The translations under genes and the position numbers were made by a program. Source: Herbiconiux sp. L3-i23 (GTDB lineage Bacteria > Actinomycetota > Actinomycetes > Actinomycetales > Microbacteriaceae). Taken from it: 64,000 bases of DNA. The notes under the pieces were generated by a model. That model ran no database searches, had not been told where the DNA came from, and was given only the letters and a program-made list of their open reading frames with translations. Positions 43,354 to 53,162 of the stretch are shown here, piece by piece. Position 1 is the first letter of the stretch. Every line of letters starts with the position of its first letter. The stretch spans positions 1,612,001 through 1,676,000 of the forward strand of contig NZ_AP025737.1 in assembly GCF_023734115.1 (NCBI RefSeq). Reading direction: 5' to 3'.

Positions 43354-44615
43354 CAGGCGTGCTCTCCTGCGATGTCGGTGGTGGTGTCGGGAAGGGTGCC
43401 GGCCTTGCGGGCGCCCTCGAGGGGGTCGGCGCCGACGTCTTCACGGGCGGGTGCCGCCTCGACGGCGATCGCGGCGTCGACGCCATCGCGCGCGGCGAGC
43501 ACCATGTCGCGGAAGCGGTCGAAGAGGTACGACGAGTCGTGCGGGCCGGCGGCGGCCTCCGGGTGGTACTGCACCGAGAAGGCAGGGATGTCGAGGCAGG
43601 CGATGCCTTCGACGACTTGGTCGTTGAGGCCGATGTGGCTCACCTCGGCGCGACCGAATCCGGCCGGGGTGTCGACGGGTCCGTCGAGGGGGGCGTCGAC
43701 CGCGAAGCCGTGGTTGTGGGCGGTGATCTCGACGCGTCCGGTGCGCTTGTCGAGCACCGGCTGGTTGATGCCGCGGTGACCGAAGGGCAGCTTGTAGGTG
43801 CCGAAGCCGAGCGCGCGCCCGAGCAGCTGGTTGCCGAAGCAGATGCCGAAGAACGGGGTGCCGCGGCGCAGCACCTGCTGCAGCAGCCCGACGTGGTGCT
43901 CGGAGGCTTCAGGGTCGCCGGGACCGTTCGAGTAGAAGACCGCGCTGGGCTCGAGCGCATAGAGGTCGTCGACCGAGATCGACTCGGGAACGACATGGAC
44001 GTCGAAGCCCCGCTCGGCGAGGGCGTGGATGGTCGCCGCCTTGATGCCGAGGTCGAGGATCGCGACGGATCCGATGCGCTCGGTCGTGGCCGGCACGGTG
44101 TACGCCTCGTCGGTCGAGACCTCCGACGAGAGGCTGAGCCCGGTCATCTCGGGCGCCTCGCGCACCACCGCGAGCTGCTCGTCCTCCCCCAACGCCGCCT
44201 CGGTGCCCGAGAAGATCCCGGCGCGCATCGCGCCGCGGTCGCGCAGGTGACGGGTGAGCGCACGGGTGTCGATGCCGCTGATGCCGACGACGCCCTGCGC
44301 GACGAGGTCGTCGTCGAGGCTGCGGTTCGCGCGGAAGTTGGACACGACGCGAGAGGGGTCGCGCACGATGTAGCCTGCGACCCAGATGCGCTTCGACTCG
44401 GGGTCTTCGTCGTTCACCCCGGTGTTGCCGATGTGCGGCGCGGTCTGCATAACGATCTGGCCCGCATACGACGGGTCGGTCAGGGTCTCCTGGTATCCGG
44501 TCATGCCGGTCGCGAAGACGGCCTCGCCGAGGGCGCGGCCGGTGGCGCCGTAGGCGCGACCGCGGAAGCGCCGCCCGTCTTCGAGCACGAGCACGGCCGA
44601 TTCACGAGTTGTCAC
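43353..44615 (-). CDS. carA: Carbamoyl phosphate synthase small subunit
   Basis: A 420-residue glutaminase subunit that supplies ammonia to CarB. N-terminal domain: [36 protein letters not shown]. Class I amidotransferase triad: Cys in [16 protein letters not shown], His and Glu in [16 protein letters not shown]. The GNQ in place of E. coli's GHQ is usual in actinobacteria. GTG start overlapping the preceding membrane-protein gene by four bases. The C-terminal ~35 residues are an extension beyond the domain. Confidence 0.97.
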
Positions 44616-45148
44616 TGTTGGTTCTTCCCTTCGGGTGAAGCGGTCTTCGACGTTACCGAACCGCCGACGATGCTCTGCACCGCGCCCACGAGGGCGGTCT
44701 TCTCGGTTCCGGTCGAGGCGCGGAGGTAGGTGTCGACGCCGGTGTCCCCGAGCGTCCAGCTGATCACGGCGAGGCCGTCGGGTTCGACGACCCGGTCGAC
44801 GGCGAAAGTGCCGAGGCCCGCCGAGGCAATGGCGTCCGCGGCGAGGAACACCGGCTCGGTGCCGCGGATCGCGATGACCACGCCTTCGGGGTGCACGGCG
44901 ACGTCTGCCCGACCACGGACGCCGAGGCCGGCGACGGCGATCCGGTCGAGGGGGCGCTCGGCCACGGTGGTCGCGACGTAGAACACCTCGGCCGTGAGGA
45001 TCGGCGTCGACAGCGCGACGGGGACGGGAACGGCGGCGTCGAGGTGGCTCTGCCGGCGTCGTCGCGCACGCCAGCCGATCGCCATGCCGACGAAGGCCAG
45101 CACGACGAGCGCGCCGATGACGAGGAGCGGGATCGGTGAATCAGGCAC
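44612..45148 (-). CDS. pyrC-carA linked membrane-anchored protein
   Basis: A 178-residue protein with one N-terminal helix ([20 protein letters not shown]), a basic stop-transfer stretch RARRRRQS and a ~125-residue soluble domain predicted to face the cytoplasm. An equivalent single-helix protein lies between pyrC and carA across actinobacteria (Rv1382 in M. tuberculosis); some annotations call it PH-like or an export protein. Function is unknown. It overlaps pyrC by eight and carA by four bases, so it is made with the pyrimidine enzymes. Confidence 0.88.
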   Translation of the reverse strand: MPDSPIPLLVIGALVVLAFVGMAIGWRARRRRQSHLDAAVPVPVALSTPILTAEVFYVATTVAERPLDRIAVAGLGVRGRADVAVHPEGVVIAIRGTEPVFLAADAIASAGLGTFAVDRVVEPDGLAVISWTLGDTGVDTYLRASTGTEKTALVGAVQSIVGGSVTSKTASPEGKNQQ

Positions 45149-46454
45149 CCTGCACCTCCACTTCGAGGTCGACGACGGCGCCGTCGCGGACGGTCTGCCT
45201 GCCGGAATGGAAGGTCGCGACCACCGTGCCCGGCAGCGAACGGCCGAGATAGGGAGAGTTACGACTCTTCCCCGCGAGGTCGTCGACGTCGAAGTCGTGC
45301 CGCGTCGACGGGTCGTAGAGGGTGATCTCGGCGGGGGCGCCTACCGCGATGGGCACACCGTGTCCTGCGACGTCGCCGATCCGGGCAGGGGCGACGGAGA
45401 GCACGCGTTCGACGTCCTTCCAGCCGAGCATTCCGGTTTCGACCATCGTCTCCTGCACCACGGACAGCGCCGACTCGAGCCCCACCATGCCGTTCGCGGC
45501 GTCGTTCCACTCGCAGCGCTTCGCGTCGGCGCCGTGCGGGGCGTGGTCGGTCGCGACGATGTCGATCGTGCCGTCGGCGAGTCCTGCCCGCACCGCCGCG
45601 ACGTCCTCGTCGGAGCGCAGCGGCGGGTTCACCTTGTAGCGGGCGTCGTAGCCCTCGGCGAGCCGGTCGGTGAGCAGCAGGTGGTGCGGGGTGACCTCGG
45701 CCGTCACCCGGAAGCCGCGGCTCTTCGCCCAGCGGAGCACCTCGACACTGCCGGCGGTCGACACGTGGCAGACGTGCAGGCGCGCACCGGTGTGACCGGC
45801 GAGGAGCACGTCGCGCGCGATGATCGCCTCCTCCGCCACGGCGGGCCATCCCGCGAGGCCGAGCTCGGCGCTGACCGGCCCTTCGTTGAGCTGCGCGCCG
45901 ATCGTGAGCCTCGGCTCCTGCGCGTGCTGGGCGAGGACGCCGTCGAAGGTCTTGATGTATTCGAGCGCACGGCGCATGAGCAGCGCGTCGGCGACGCACA
46001 TGCCGTCGTCGCTGAAGACCCGGACCCGGGCGCGGGAGCGAGCCATGCCGCCGATGTCGGCGAGGTGCTCGCCCGCGAGCCCCTTGCTCACGGCGCCGAT
46101 CGGACGCACGGTCACGTAACCGGCGGCCTCGCCGAGCGCCTGCACCTGTTCGACGACGCTCGCCGTGTCGGCGACAGGGCTCGTGTTGGCCATCGCGTTC
46201 ACCGCGGTGAACCCGCCGGCGGCCGCCGCCCGCGACCCGGTGAGCACCGTCTCGGCGCCTTCGCCTCCCGGCTCGCGGAGGTGCGTGTGCAGGTCGACGA
46301 GGCCGGGCAGCGCCAGGAGGCCGTCGGCGTCGGTGACGCGCGCCCCGGCGGCGCTGACGGCACCGGTCTCGGCCACGACGCCGTCGCGCAGCAGCACGTC
46401 GGTGCGGGAGCCGTCGGAGAGCGTGACGCCCTTCAGCAGGTGGAGCTCGCTCAT
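45141..46454 (-). CDS. pyrC: Dihydroorotase
   Basis: A 437-residue amidohydrolase cyclising carbamoyl-aspartate. Metal ligands: [13 protein letters not shown] (two His), [10 protein letters not shown] and [10 protein letters not shown] (His), and [10 protein letters not shown] (Asp). [12 protein letters not shown] and GMVGLESAL are substrate contacts. Type I class as usual for Gram-positives. ATG overlaps the pyrB stop by four bases. Confidence 0.97.
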   Translation of the reverse strand: MSELHLLKGVTLSDGSRTDVLLRDGVVAETGAVSAAGARVTDADGLLALPGLVDLHTHLREPGGEGAETVLTGSRAAAAGGFTAVNAMANTSPVADTASVVEQVQALGEAAGYVTVRPIGAVSKGLAGEHLADIGGMARSRARVRVFSDDGMCVADALLMRRALEYIKTFDGVLAQHAQEPRLTIGAQLNEGPVSAELGLAGWPAVAEEAIIARDVLLAGHTGARLHVCHVSTAGSVEVLRWAKSRGFRVTAEVTPHHLLLTDRLAEGYDARYKVNPPLRSDEDVAAVRAGLADGTIDIVATDHAPHGADAKRCEWNDAANGMVGLESALSVVQETMVETGMLGWKDVERVLSVAPARIGDVAGHGVPIAVGAPAEITLYDPSTRHDFDVDDLAGKSRNSPYLGRSLPGTVVATFHSGRQTVRDGAVVDLEVEVQGA

Positions 46455-47398
46455 GCGGCACCTCCGGTCGCGGTGAGGTAGAGGGCGGCCATGCGGGTCG
46501 ATACACCCGCGGTGACCTGTTCGAGCACGGTGGAGCGCGGCGAGTCCGCGGCGACCGAGGCGATCTCGAACCCCCGGTTCATGGGGCCGGGATGCATGAC
46601 GACGCAGGCGTCGGGCAGCGCGGCGAACCGGGCGGCGGTGAGGCCCCAGAGCCCCGCGTACTCGCGTTCGCTCGGGAAGAAGGCGGCGTTCATCCGCTCG
46701 CGCTGGACGCGCAGCATCATGACGGCGTCGGGCCGCACCTCGGCGATCGCGTCGTCGAGGTCGTAGCGCACGGCGGCCGGCCAGTCGTCGATGCCGAACG
46801 GCATCAGGGTGGGCGGACCAACGAGTGTCACCTCGGCGCCGAGCGTGGTGAGCAGCCACAGGTTCGAGCGGGCGACGCGCGAATGCAGGATGTCGCCGAC
46901 GATGAGCACGCGCACCCCGTCGAGGCCGCGGCCGCGGCTGGCGTCGCCGTGGATGCGCCGACGCAGGGTGAACGCGTCGAGGAGCGCCTGCGTGGGGTGC
47001 TCGTGGGTGCCGTCGCCCGCGTTCAGGACGCTGGCCTCGATCCATCCCGATCGCGCGAGCAGCGCGGGCGCGCCGGAGGCCTGGTGCCGGATGACGATGA
47101 CGTCGGCGCCGATCGCCTCGAGGGTCTGCGCGGTGTCCTGCAGCGATTCGCCCTTCGACACGGACGAGCCCTTGGCGGCGAAGCTGATGACATCGGCCGA
47201 GAGCCGCTTCGCCGCCGCCTCGAAGGAGATGCGGGTGCGGGTGGAGTCCTCGAAGAACAGGTTCACGACGGTCTTGCCGCGCAGGGTGGGCAGCTTCTTG
47301 ACCTCGCGCTGCCCCGTGGCCGCCATGTCCTCGGTGATGTCGAGGATGCGGACGGCGTCGTCGCGGCCGAGGTCGCGGGTCGAGAGCAGGTGCTTCAC
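46451..47398 (-). CDS. pyrB: Aspartate carbamoyltransferase catalytic subunit
   Basis: A 315-residue enzyme joining carbamoyl phosphate and aspartate. Carbamoyl phosphate site [27 protein letters not shown] (80s loop), [10 protein letters not shown] and [16 protein letters not shown] are all present. There is no PyrI regulatory subunit, as expected where PyrR controls expression. GTG start overlapping pyrR by four bases. Confidence 0.97.
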   Translation of the reverse strand: MKHLLSTRDLGRDDAVRILDITEDMAATGQREVKKLPTLRGKTVVNLFFEDSTRTRISFEAAAKRLSADVISFAAKGSSVSKGESLQDTAQTLEAIGADVIVIRHQASGAPALLARSGWIEASVLNAGDGTHEHPTQALLDAFTLRRRIHGDASRGRGLDGVRVLIVGDILHSRVARSNLWLLTTLGAEVTLVGPPTLMPFGIDDWPAAVRYDLDDAIAEVRPDAVMMLRVQRERMNAAFFPSEREYAGLWGLTAARFAALPDACVVMHPGPMNRGFEIASVAADSPRSTVLEQVTAGVSTRMAALYLTATGGAA

Positions 47399-47940
47399 GC
47401 GGCGCTCCCTTCTCCGATGCTCACGGAGTCGGCCTCGCCGTCGGTGGAGAGGAGTCGGACGTTCACGCGCTCGCTGGCCGCCGATGGCAGGTTCTTGCCG
47501 ACGAAGTCCGGACGGATCGGCAGCTCGCGGTGCCCTCGGTCGACGAGGACGGCGAGGCGCACCACCGCGGGGCGGCCGACGTCGGCGAGGGCGTCGAGGG
47601 CGGCGCGGATCGTGCGCCCGGAGTAGAGCACGTCGTCGACGAGGACGACGGTCTTGCCGTCGATGCCGGCTTCGGGGATCAGGGTCGGCGACGAGCCGCG
47701 CATGGGCTGCCGGTCGAGATCGTCACGGTACATGGTGACGTCGAGCGACCCCACCGGAACGGCGACGCCCGCGAAGTCGGTGAGCATCGCGCCGAGACGG
47801 TCGGCGAGTTCGACGCCGCGCGTCGGGATGCCGAGGAGGACGAGGTCGTCGGGGCCTTTGGCCGCCTCGAGGATCTCGTGAGCGATACGGGTCAACGCCC
47901 GCGTGATGTCGGCCTGGTGCAGCACGGTACGCGCCACCAT
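47395..47940 (-). CDS. pyrR: Pyrimidine operon regulator / uracil phosphoribosyltransferase PyrR
   Basis: A 181-residue RNA-binding regulator with a PRPP-binding loop [19 protein letters not shown] and [15 protein letters not shown]. With UMP bound, PyrR binds a pyr-leader hairpin and lowers expression. ATG at 47940 with AAGGAGG 6 bases upstream. It heads the operon pyrR-B-C-(membrane)-carA-carB-pyrF-gmk, where nearly every junction overlaps. A consensus PyrR-binding hairpin stands right before its ribosome binding site. Confidence 0.97.
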   Translation of the reverse strand: MVARTVLHQADITRALTRIAHEILEAAKGPDDLVLLGIPTRGVELADRLGAMLTDFAGVAVPVGSLDVTMYRDDLDRQPMRGSSPTLIPEAGIDGKTVVLVDDVLYSGRTIRAALDALADVGRPAVVRLAVLVDRGHRELPIRPDFVGKNLPSAASERVNVRLLSTDGEADSVSIGEGSAA

Positions 47941-48108
47941 GAACGACCTCCTTCCCCGCCTCTCGGGACGGCACTTAAAGGATGTCTGGACTTCTCGTGA
48001 AGCCTACACTTGCCAGAGCCGGTCTCGGGGCCACTCGCGCCCCGTCGGCACGGCGACCGGTGCCGTCCGCACCTCGCCCGCACCTGCTCCTGACGAAGGA
48101 CCTCCTCG
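47941..48108. promoter_or_regulatory. pyrR-deoC divergent promoter region
   Basis: A 168-base spacer between divergent genes. A TACACT (plus, 48005-48010) and an overlapping TAGGCT (minus, 48006-48001) are the only -10-like words I see; neither has a good -35, so the exact promoters are unresolved. The pyrR side holds the PyrR hairpin; GAAGGA precedes the deoC start. Confidence 0.4.
47947..47971 (-). promoter_or_regulatory. PyrR-binding hairpin next to the pyrR ribosome binding site
   Basis: On the minus strand 47971-47955 reads CCGTCC-CGAGA-GGCGGG. This contains UCCCGAGAGGC, matching the PyrR RNA consensus core UCCNGNGAGGY, with the CC/GG closing pairs, the purine-rich loop and a mismatched internal bulge expected of a binding loop. 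The Shine-Dalgarno AAGGAGG (47953-47947) starts one base after the stem, so bound PyrR could block ribosomes. Confidence 0.7.
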
Positions 48109-48807
48109 ATGACCAACGCCCCCCATCTCACCGCCGCGCAGCTCGCCCGCTACATCGATCACACCCTCCTGAAGCCCGAGGCGACCGCGGCCGACGTCGC
48201 GGCGCTGGTCGCCGAGGGCGTGCGTCTCGGCACCTACTCGGTGTGCGTGTCGCCCAGCATGCTGCCGCTCGCCGTGCCCGAAGGCTCCGATCTGAAGGTC
48301 GCCGCGGTCACCGGCTTCCCGAGCGGCAAGCACCTCTCGCAGGTGAAGGCGAGCGAGGCCGCGCTCGCCGTCTCGGCCGGGGCCGACGAGATCGACATGG
48401 TGATCGACGTGGGCGCGGCGAAGGAGGGTCGCTTCGGCGACGTCCGCAGCGACATCGAGGCCGTGCGCGCCGCGGTGCCCGCACCGACGGTGCTGAAGGT
48501 CATCATCGAGTCGGCGGCGCTGACCGACGAGGAGATCGTCGCCGTCTGCGAGGCCGCGGTGGCCGCCGGGGCCGACTTCGTGAAGACCTCCACCGGATTC
48601 CACCCGACGGGCGGCGCCAGCGTGCACGCGGTCGAACTGATGGCGAAGACCGTCGCGGGACGCGCCAAGGTGAAGGCGTCGGGCGGCATCCGCACCCGCG
48701 AGGACGCCCTCGCGATGATCGCGGCGGGCGCCGACCGCCTCGGCGTCTCGGCATCCGCGGCCGTGCTCGGCGAAGCCCCCCAGACCTCGGGGCCCGCCGG
48801 CTACTGA
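48109..48807 (+). CDS. deoC: Deoxyribose-phosphate aldolase
   Basis: A 232-residue class I aldolase splitting 2-deoxyribose 5-phosphate into acetaldehyde and glyceraldehyde 3-phosphate. [11 protein letters not shown] at the N-terminus, [14 protein letters not shown], the Schiff-base Lys in [17 protein letters not shown] and the proton-relay Lys in [10 protein letters not shown] are present. ATG with GAAGGA upstream. Divergent from the pyrimidine operon, fitting nucleoside salvage. No other deo genes are nearby. Confidence 0.96.
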   Translation: MTNAPHLTAAQLARYIDHTLLKPEATAADVAALVAEGVRLGTYSVCVSPSMLPLAVPEGSDLKVAAVTGFPSGKHLSQVKASEAALAVSAGADEIDMVIDVGAAKEGRFGDVRSDIEAVRAAVPAPTVLKVIIESAALTDEEIVAVCEAAVAAGADFVKTSTGFHPTGGASVHAVELMAKTVAGRAKVKASGGIRTREDALAMIAAGADRLGVSASAAVLGEAPQTSGPAGY

Positions 48808-48906
48808 ACCGGGGAACGGGCGCCTCTCGTTCACTCGCCGTACACCGGCACTCAACGGTCGATGCATAGCGTCGAAGAGTCCCATCCGCTCTTCGAAAGA
48901 GATCCC

Positions 48907-50760
48907 GTGCGTCTTCCCAGACCTCTCCTGCCCTTGGGCGCCGCCGCAGCGGCGTGCACCGTCGCGCTTCTCGCGCCGTTCTCCGCATCGGCGGCCATCG
49001 TGGCCGCTCCGATCGTGTACTCGGCCGACGACGCCGCGCTCTCGCTCGCGCCCATGGGGTCGTTCGACTCCGGCGAGTTCGGTGAGAGCGCCGCCGAGAT
49101 CGTCGAGTACTACCCCGCAGCGAAGCGGCTGTTCGTCGTCAACGCCCTGCAGGGAGCGGCTCAGGTGCTCTCCCTCGCGAACCCGGCCGCTCCCACCGAC
49201 GAGGCGCTGATCACGGTGGGCGGCATCGTCGACACCGACGGCGTCGCGATCCCCGTCGGCGCGTCGGTGAACTCGGTCTCGGTCCGCGCCGATGGCCTCG
49301 TCGCCCTCGCGGTGCAATCCGACGTGAAGACCGACGCGGGCTGGGTCGTCTTCCTCGACGGCGACTCGCTGTCCGCGCTCGGCGCGATCCGGGTCGGAGC
49401 ACTGCCCGACATGGTGACCTTCACTCCCGACGGCACCCACGTCCTGGTCGCCGGCGAAGGCGAGCCGTCCGACGACTACACGATCGATCCGCTCGGCACC
49501 ATCGGCATCATCGCGACCCCGGCGGGCAAGACGCTTCCCGCGGGACCGGCCACGGTCGCCGACTTCACCGCGTTCGAAGGCGCCCTTCCCCCGGGCGTGC
49601 GCGTCTTCGGCCCGAACGTCGAGGCCGACTTCTACGAGGCACGCAATCTCGAGCCCGAGTACATCGCCGTGTCGGCCGACTCGTCGACCGCCTGGGCGAC
49701 GCTGCAGGAGGCGAACGCTCTGGCGACCATCGACATCGCCACGGGGACGATCACCGAGATCACCGCCCTCGGCACCAAGGATTGGTCCGACCCGGCCATC
49801 GCGGGTCTCGACCCGTCGAACGACGACAGCGGCATCGCAATCGCGAACTGGCCCGTGTTCGGCCTGTACCAGCCCGACGCGATCGCCTCCTACTCCGCCG
49901 GAACCGGCGACTACCTGGTCACGGCGAACGAGGGCGACGCCCGCGAGTGGGGGAACTACGCCGAGGATGAGCGCGTCGCGGACGTCGCGCTCTGCCCGGG
50001 CTTCCCGAATTGGACCACCGCCGACGGCACGGTCCTGACCCCCGCCGAACTGCAGGACGACGCCAACCTGGGTCGACTGAACATCTCCACCGCGAGCGGC
50101 TTCAACGCGGCCGACGGATGCTTCGAGGAGCTCTACTCGCACGGCGCCCGGTCGTTCAGCATCTGGGACGCGAACGGCGCCCTCGTGTTCGACTCGGGCA
50201 GCGACTTCGAGGAGATCACCGCGGCGGCCGTGCCGGACTTCTTCAACGCGACCAACGACGAGAACAACTTCGACAATCGCAGCGACGACAAGGGTCCTGA
50301 GCCCGAGGGCGTGGCGGTCGGTGAGGTCGACGGCCGCACCTATGCCTTCATCGGCTTCGAGCGCGTCGGCGGCGTCGCGGTCTACGACATCACCGACCCG
50401 GCTGCCCCGTCGTTCACGACCTATGTCAACAACCGCGACTTCTCCATCGACGACGTCGAGGCCGACCTCGCGCTCACCGGCGACCTCGGGCCCGAGGGAC
50501 TCGCCTTCATCCCCGCCGTCGAGTCGCCCACGGGAGCCCCACTGCTCGCGGTCGGCAACGAGGTGTCGGGCACGACCACGCTGTTCGGCATCACCGCGCT
50601 GACGAGCGGCGGCGGGACGACTCCCGTGGTCGATGGACCGGTCGAGACGCTGCCGGACACCGGCTTCGACGGTGATCTCGCCGGCGCCGTCGCGGGCCTC
50701 GTCGTCCTGGCGGGAGCCGCGGCCTTCGTCGGCGCACGGAGAAGCGCCGCACGCGTCTGA
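48907..50760 (+). CDS. Cell-wall anchored choice-of-anchor I family protein (LPXTG)
   Basis: A ~617-residue exported protein. The GTG at 48907, with GAAAGAG upstream, gives MRLPRPLLPLGAAAAACTV and a signal peptide ending near FSASAA; an in-frame ATG at 48862 lacks a good ribosome binding site. The body is a choice-of-anchor I type beta-propeller-like domain (DYLVTANEGDAREWGNY, SHGARSFSIWDANG, PEPEGVAVGEVDGRTYAF). The end has LPDTG (~582-586), a hydrophobic helix and ARRSAARV, a sortase sorting signal. No sortase gene is in the window. Ligand unknown. A 7-bp hairpin (48873-48879/48889-48895) lies just upstream. Confidence 0.88.
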   Translation: MRLPRPLLPLGAAAAACTVALLAPFSASAAIVAAPIVYSADDAALSLAPMGSFDSGEFGESAAEIVEYYPAAKRLFVVNALQGAAQVLSLANPAAPTDEALITVGGIVDTDGVAIPVGASVNSVSVRADGLVALAVQSDVKTDAGWVVFLDGDSLSALGAIRVGALPDMVTFTPDGTHVLVAGEGEPSDDYTIDPLGTIGIIATPAGKTLPAGPATVADFTAFEGALPPGVRVFGPNVEADFYEARNLEPEYIAVSADSSTAWATLQEANALATIDIATGTITEITALGTKDWSDPAIAGLDPSNDDSGIAIANWPVFGLYQPDAIASYSAGTGDYLVTANEGDAREWGNYAEDERVADVALCPGFPNWTTADGTVLTPAELQDDANLGRLNISTASGFNAADGCFEELYSHGARSFSIWDANGALVFDSGSDFEEITAAAVPDFFNATNDENNFDNRSDDKGPEPEGVAVGEVDGRTYAFIGFERVGGVAVYDITDPAAPSFTTYVNNRDFSIDDVEADLALTGDLGPEGLAFIPAVESPTGAPLLAVGNEVSGTTTLFGITALTSGGGTTPVVDGPVETLPDTGFDGDLAGAVAGLVVLAGAAAFVGARRSAARV

Positions 50761-50774
50761 TCCCACGATGCACC

Positions 50775-50814
50775 GAACGGCGTCGTCCGGCCTCCGGGTC
50801 GGGCGGCGCCGTTC
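50775..50814 (+). terminator. Terminator after the LPXTG protein gene
   Basis: Arms 50775-50792 and 50797-50814 form an 18-bp stem with G-T wobbles and a TCCG tetraloop, 15 bases after the stop codon. The remaining ~145 bases to the next gene hold no gene that I can support. Confidence 0.8.
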
Positions 50815-50960
50815 TCGTCCCGCGCCACCGCCCGAAAGTCCCGGGCGACGGCGGGACGCAGACGAGGACGACGGCCTCTGAGGCCTGGGACGGCGGGCTC
50901 CCTACCGTCGGAGACACCCCGGCGAACCCGCCGGTACGACTCCCTCGAAAGGTCCTTCCC

Positions 50961-51506
50961 ATGTACACCTCGACCCTCCCCCGCCCCGCCGACGTCGTCG
51001 AACACCCTCGTCCGACTCCCCATGTCGAACCCGTGCGACGCGGGCTGCTCGCCACCGCGGTCGCCACCGCGCAGGGCGCCGAACAGGCGACGCTGCGCCT
51101 GCTCCGCCGCTTCGCGGCACCCGCCCTGCGCATCGCCCTCGGCGTCGTCTACCTCTGGTTCGGCGCGCTGAAGATCATCGGCGAGAGCCCCATCGCCGAC
51201 CTCGTCGCCTCGATGGTGCCCTTCCTCCCCGCCGACGCCGTCGTCGTCTCCCTCGGGGTCGTCGAGGTGATCTTCGGAGCGCTGCTGTTGATCGGCAGGC
51301 TGGTGCCGTGGGTGTGCGCCGCGATCGTCGGCCACCTGCTCACGACCTTCCTCGTCGCGGTGGTGTTCCCCGCCGTCGTCTTCGTGGACGGCAACCCGCT
51401 GCTGGTCACCATGGAGGGCGAGTTCATCGCCAAGAACCTCGTGCTGATCGGCGCGGCCATGGCGGTCGCCGCCTTCTCCCGCTCGAGCCGCCGCTCAACG
51501 CGGTGA
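50961..51506 (+). CDS. DoxX-family membrane protein
   Basis: A 181-residue protein: a polar ~50-residue N-terminus followed by about four helices (APALRIALGVVYLWFGALKI, VSLGVVEVIFGALLLIGRLV, VCAAIVGHLLTTFLVAVVF, LVLIGAAMAVAAF). WFGALKIIGESPIADL resembles the DoxX / YkgB-DUF417 group, whose roles are poorly defined (quinone-linked or stress membrane proteins). ATG preceded by AAAGG. It is followed by a hairpin shared with convergent nusB. Confidence 0.83.
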   Translation: MYTSTLPRPADVVEHPRPTPHVEPVRRGLLATAVATAQGAEQATLRLLRRFAAPALRIALGVVYLWFGALKIIGESPIADLVASMVPFLPADAVVVSLGVVEVIFGALLLIGRLVPWVCAAIVGHLLTTFLVAVVFPAVVFVDGNPLLVTMEGEFIAKNLVLIGAAMAVAAFSRSSRRSTR

Positions 51507-51543
51507 CGCATCCGCGGCATCTCGCCGCTGCAGGAAAGGCTGA

Positions 51544-51571
51544 GAGGGGCGCCCCGGTCGGGGCGCCCCTC
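51544..51571. terminator. Bidirectional terminator (doxX / nusB)
   Basis: Perfect 12-bp stem GAGGGGCGCCCC (51544-51555) / GGGGCGCCCCTC (51560-51571) with loop GGTC, between convergent genes. Confidence 0.85.
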
Positions 51572-51592
51572 TTCGCACGTTCGCGGGGATAC

Positions 51593-52009
51593 TCAGGCGG
51601 TGCGCGAGCGGGCGACCGCCGCGAGCACGCCGTGCACGAATCCGCCCGAGTCGTCGGTGCTCAGCTCCTTGGCCGCCTCGACGGCCTCGTCGATCGCGAC
51701 GGCGGCGGGGATCTCGTCGTTGTAGACGAGCTCCCAGACGCCGATGCGCAGCAGCGCGCGGTCGACGGCGGGCATCCGGGCCAGCGTCCAGCCCTGCGCG
51801 TTCGACGAGATGAGCTCGTCGATCTCGGTGGCGTGGTCGCCGACCCCGTCGACGATCTCGCGGGCGTACAGCCAGCTCGCCTCGCGCTGCGGCTCGCTCG
51901 CCGCCCGCTTCGCCTCGGCCTCGAGGACCTCGGACACCGGAGTCTGACGGACATCCGCCGCGTACAGCATGTCCAGCGCGCGCTTGCGCGCCTTCGATCG
52001 GGCGCTCAC
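51593..52009 (-). CDS. nusB: Transcription antitermination factor NusB
   Basis: A 138-residue all-helical RNA-binding protein (SARSKARKRALDMLYAADVR at the N-terminus, VDRALLRIGVWELVYNDEIP and AVAIDEAVEAAKELSTDDSG in the core). It joins NusE/S10 on boxA of rRNA transcripts. GTG start, one base after the efp stop, so efp and nusB are a pair as in other actinobacteria. Confidence 0.96.
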   Translation of the reverse strand: MSARSKARKRALDMLYAADVRQTPVSEVLEAEAKRAASEPQREASWLYAREIVDGVGDHATEIDELISSNAQGWTLARMPAVDRALLRIGVWELVYNDEIPAAVAIDEAVEAAKELSTDDSGGFVHGVLAAVARSRTA

Positions 52010-52010
52010 G

Positions 52011-52574
52011 TCAGTCGTTGACGCGGCCGAGGTAGTCGCCCGTGCGGGTGTCCACCTTGACCTTGGTGCCGATGCCGACGAACAGCGGCACCTGCATCTC
52101 GTACCCGGTCTCGACCGTGGCGGGCTTGGTGCCCGCGTTGGAGCGGTCGCCCTGCAGGCCCGGCTCGGTGTACGTGATCTCGAGCACGACGGAGGCGGGA
52201 AGGTCGATGTACAGCGGGTTGCCGTTGTTCGTGGCCACGGTCACCGTCTGGTTCTCGAGCAGGAAGTTCGCCGCGTCGCCGACCGTCTCGGACGGGATGG
52301 TGATCTGGTCGTAGTCGCTCGTGTCCATGAACACGAAGCCGTCGCCGTCGCGGTACAGGTACTGGAAGTCGCGGCGGTCGACGTTCTCGATGTCGATCTT
52401 CGCGCCCGCGTTGTAGGTCTTGTCGACGACCTTGCCGGTGACGACGTTCTTCAGCTTGGTGCGCACGAACGCGCCGCCCTTGCCGGGCTTGACGTGCTGG
52501 AACTCGATCACGTTCCAGAGCTGGCCGTCGATGTTGAGCACGACGCCGTTCTTGATGTCAGCGGTAGAGGCCAC
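52011..52574 (-). CDS. efp: Translation elongation factor P
   Basis: A 187-residue three-domain beta-barrel protein that relieves ribosome stalling at polyproline. The GTG at 52574 gives [20 protein letters not shown]. The loop that reaches the peptidyl centre reads [15 protein letters not shown] with Lys32 at its tip; no EpmA/EarP gene is nearby. The C-terminal [18 protein letters not shown] and [17 protein letters not shown] are canonical. Followed by nusB after one base. Confidence 0.97.
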   Translation of the reverse strand: MASTADIKNGVVLNIDGQLWNVIEFQHVKPGKGGAFVRTKLKNVVTGKVVDKTYNAGAKIDIENVDRRDFQYLYRDGDGFVFMDTSDYDQITIPSETVGDAANFLLENQTVTVATNNGNPLYIDLPASVVLEITYTEPGLQGDRSNAGTKPATVETGYEMQVPLFVGIGTKVKVDTRTGDYLGRVND

Positions 52575-52675
52575 GAGGAGTATCCGTTCGTTCGATCGAG
52601 AGAGGCGTTGCGCGGAACGCCCCGGAAAGTTTACGGGATGCGGGTACCGGCCGGTCGGGGCGGCCTCCGCCTCCG

Positions 52676-53113
52676 TCAGGCGCGACGCAGGACGGCTTCG
52701 AGGGCGAGGCGGTACGAATCGACGCCGAGCCCCGCGATCACCCCGGTCGCAACGCCGGAGATGACGCTGGTGTGCCGGAACTCCTCCCGCGCGTGCGGGT
52801 TCGACAGGTGCACCTCGACGAGCGGAAGGCCCGCGCTCGTGACGATCGAGACCGCGTCGCGCAGAGCGTAGGAGTAGTGGGTGAACGCGGCCGGGTTGAG
52901 GACGACGGGGGACGCGGTGTCGACCGCCTCGTGCAGCCAGCCGATCAGCGTCGCCTCGTCGTCGGTCTGGCGCAACTCGATCTCGGCCCGCCCGGCGGCG
53001 TCCTCGACGAGTCGAGTGCGGATGTCTTCGAGGGTCAAGGTGCCGTACACGTCGGGTTCCCGCGTGCCGAGTCGGCCGAGGTTGGGTCCGTTGAGTACGA
53101 GCACACGCGTCAC
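52676..53113 (-). CDS. aroQ: 3-dehydroquinate dehydratase, type II
   Basis: A 145-residue dodecameric-type enzyme for shikimate step 3. [20 protein letters not shown] carries the flexible-loop Arg and active-site Tyr; [17 protein letters not shown] has the catalytic His; [15 protein letters not shown] completes the site. GTG start with TAGGGTGA upstream. It is separated from aroB by the RCC1-repeat gene. Confidence 0.96.
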   Translation of the reverse strand: MTRVLVLNGPNLGRLGTREPDVYGTLTLEDIRTRLVEDAAGRAEIELRQTDDEATLIGWLHEAVDTASPVVLNPAAFTHYSYALRDAVSIVTSAGLPLVEVHLSNPHAREEFRHTSVISGVATGVIAGLGVDSYRLALEAVLRRA

Positions 53114-53162
53114 GATCAGTCACCCTAGCGGGCGCAGGTCCGCGCGGCGCGGACCCTCGGGC

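Noticed and set aside
48862-48906. ATG at 48862 as start of the LPXTG protein
   Set aside because: It lacks a ribosome binding site and would place charged residues before the signal peptide; GTG at 48907 fits better.
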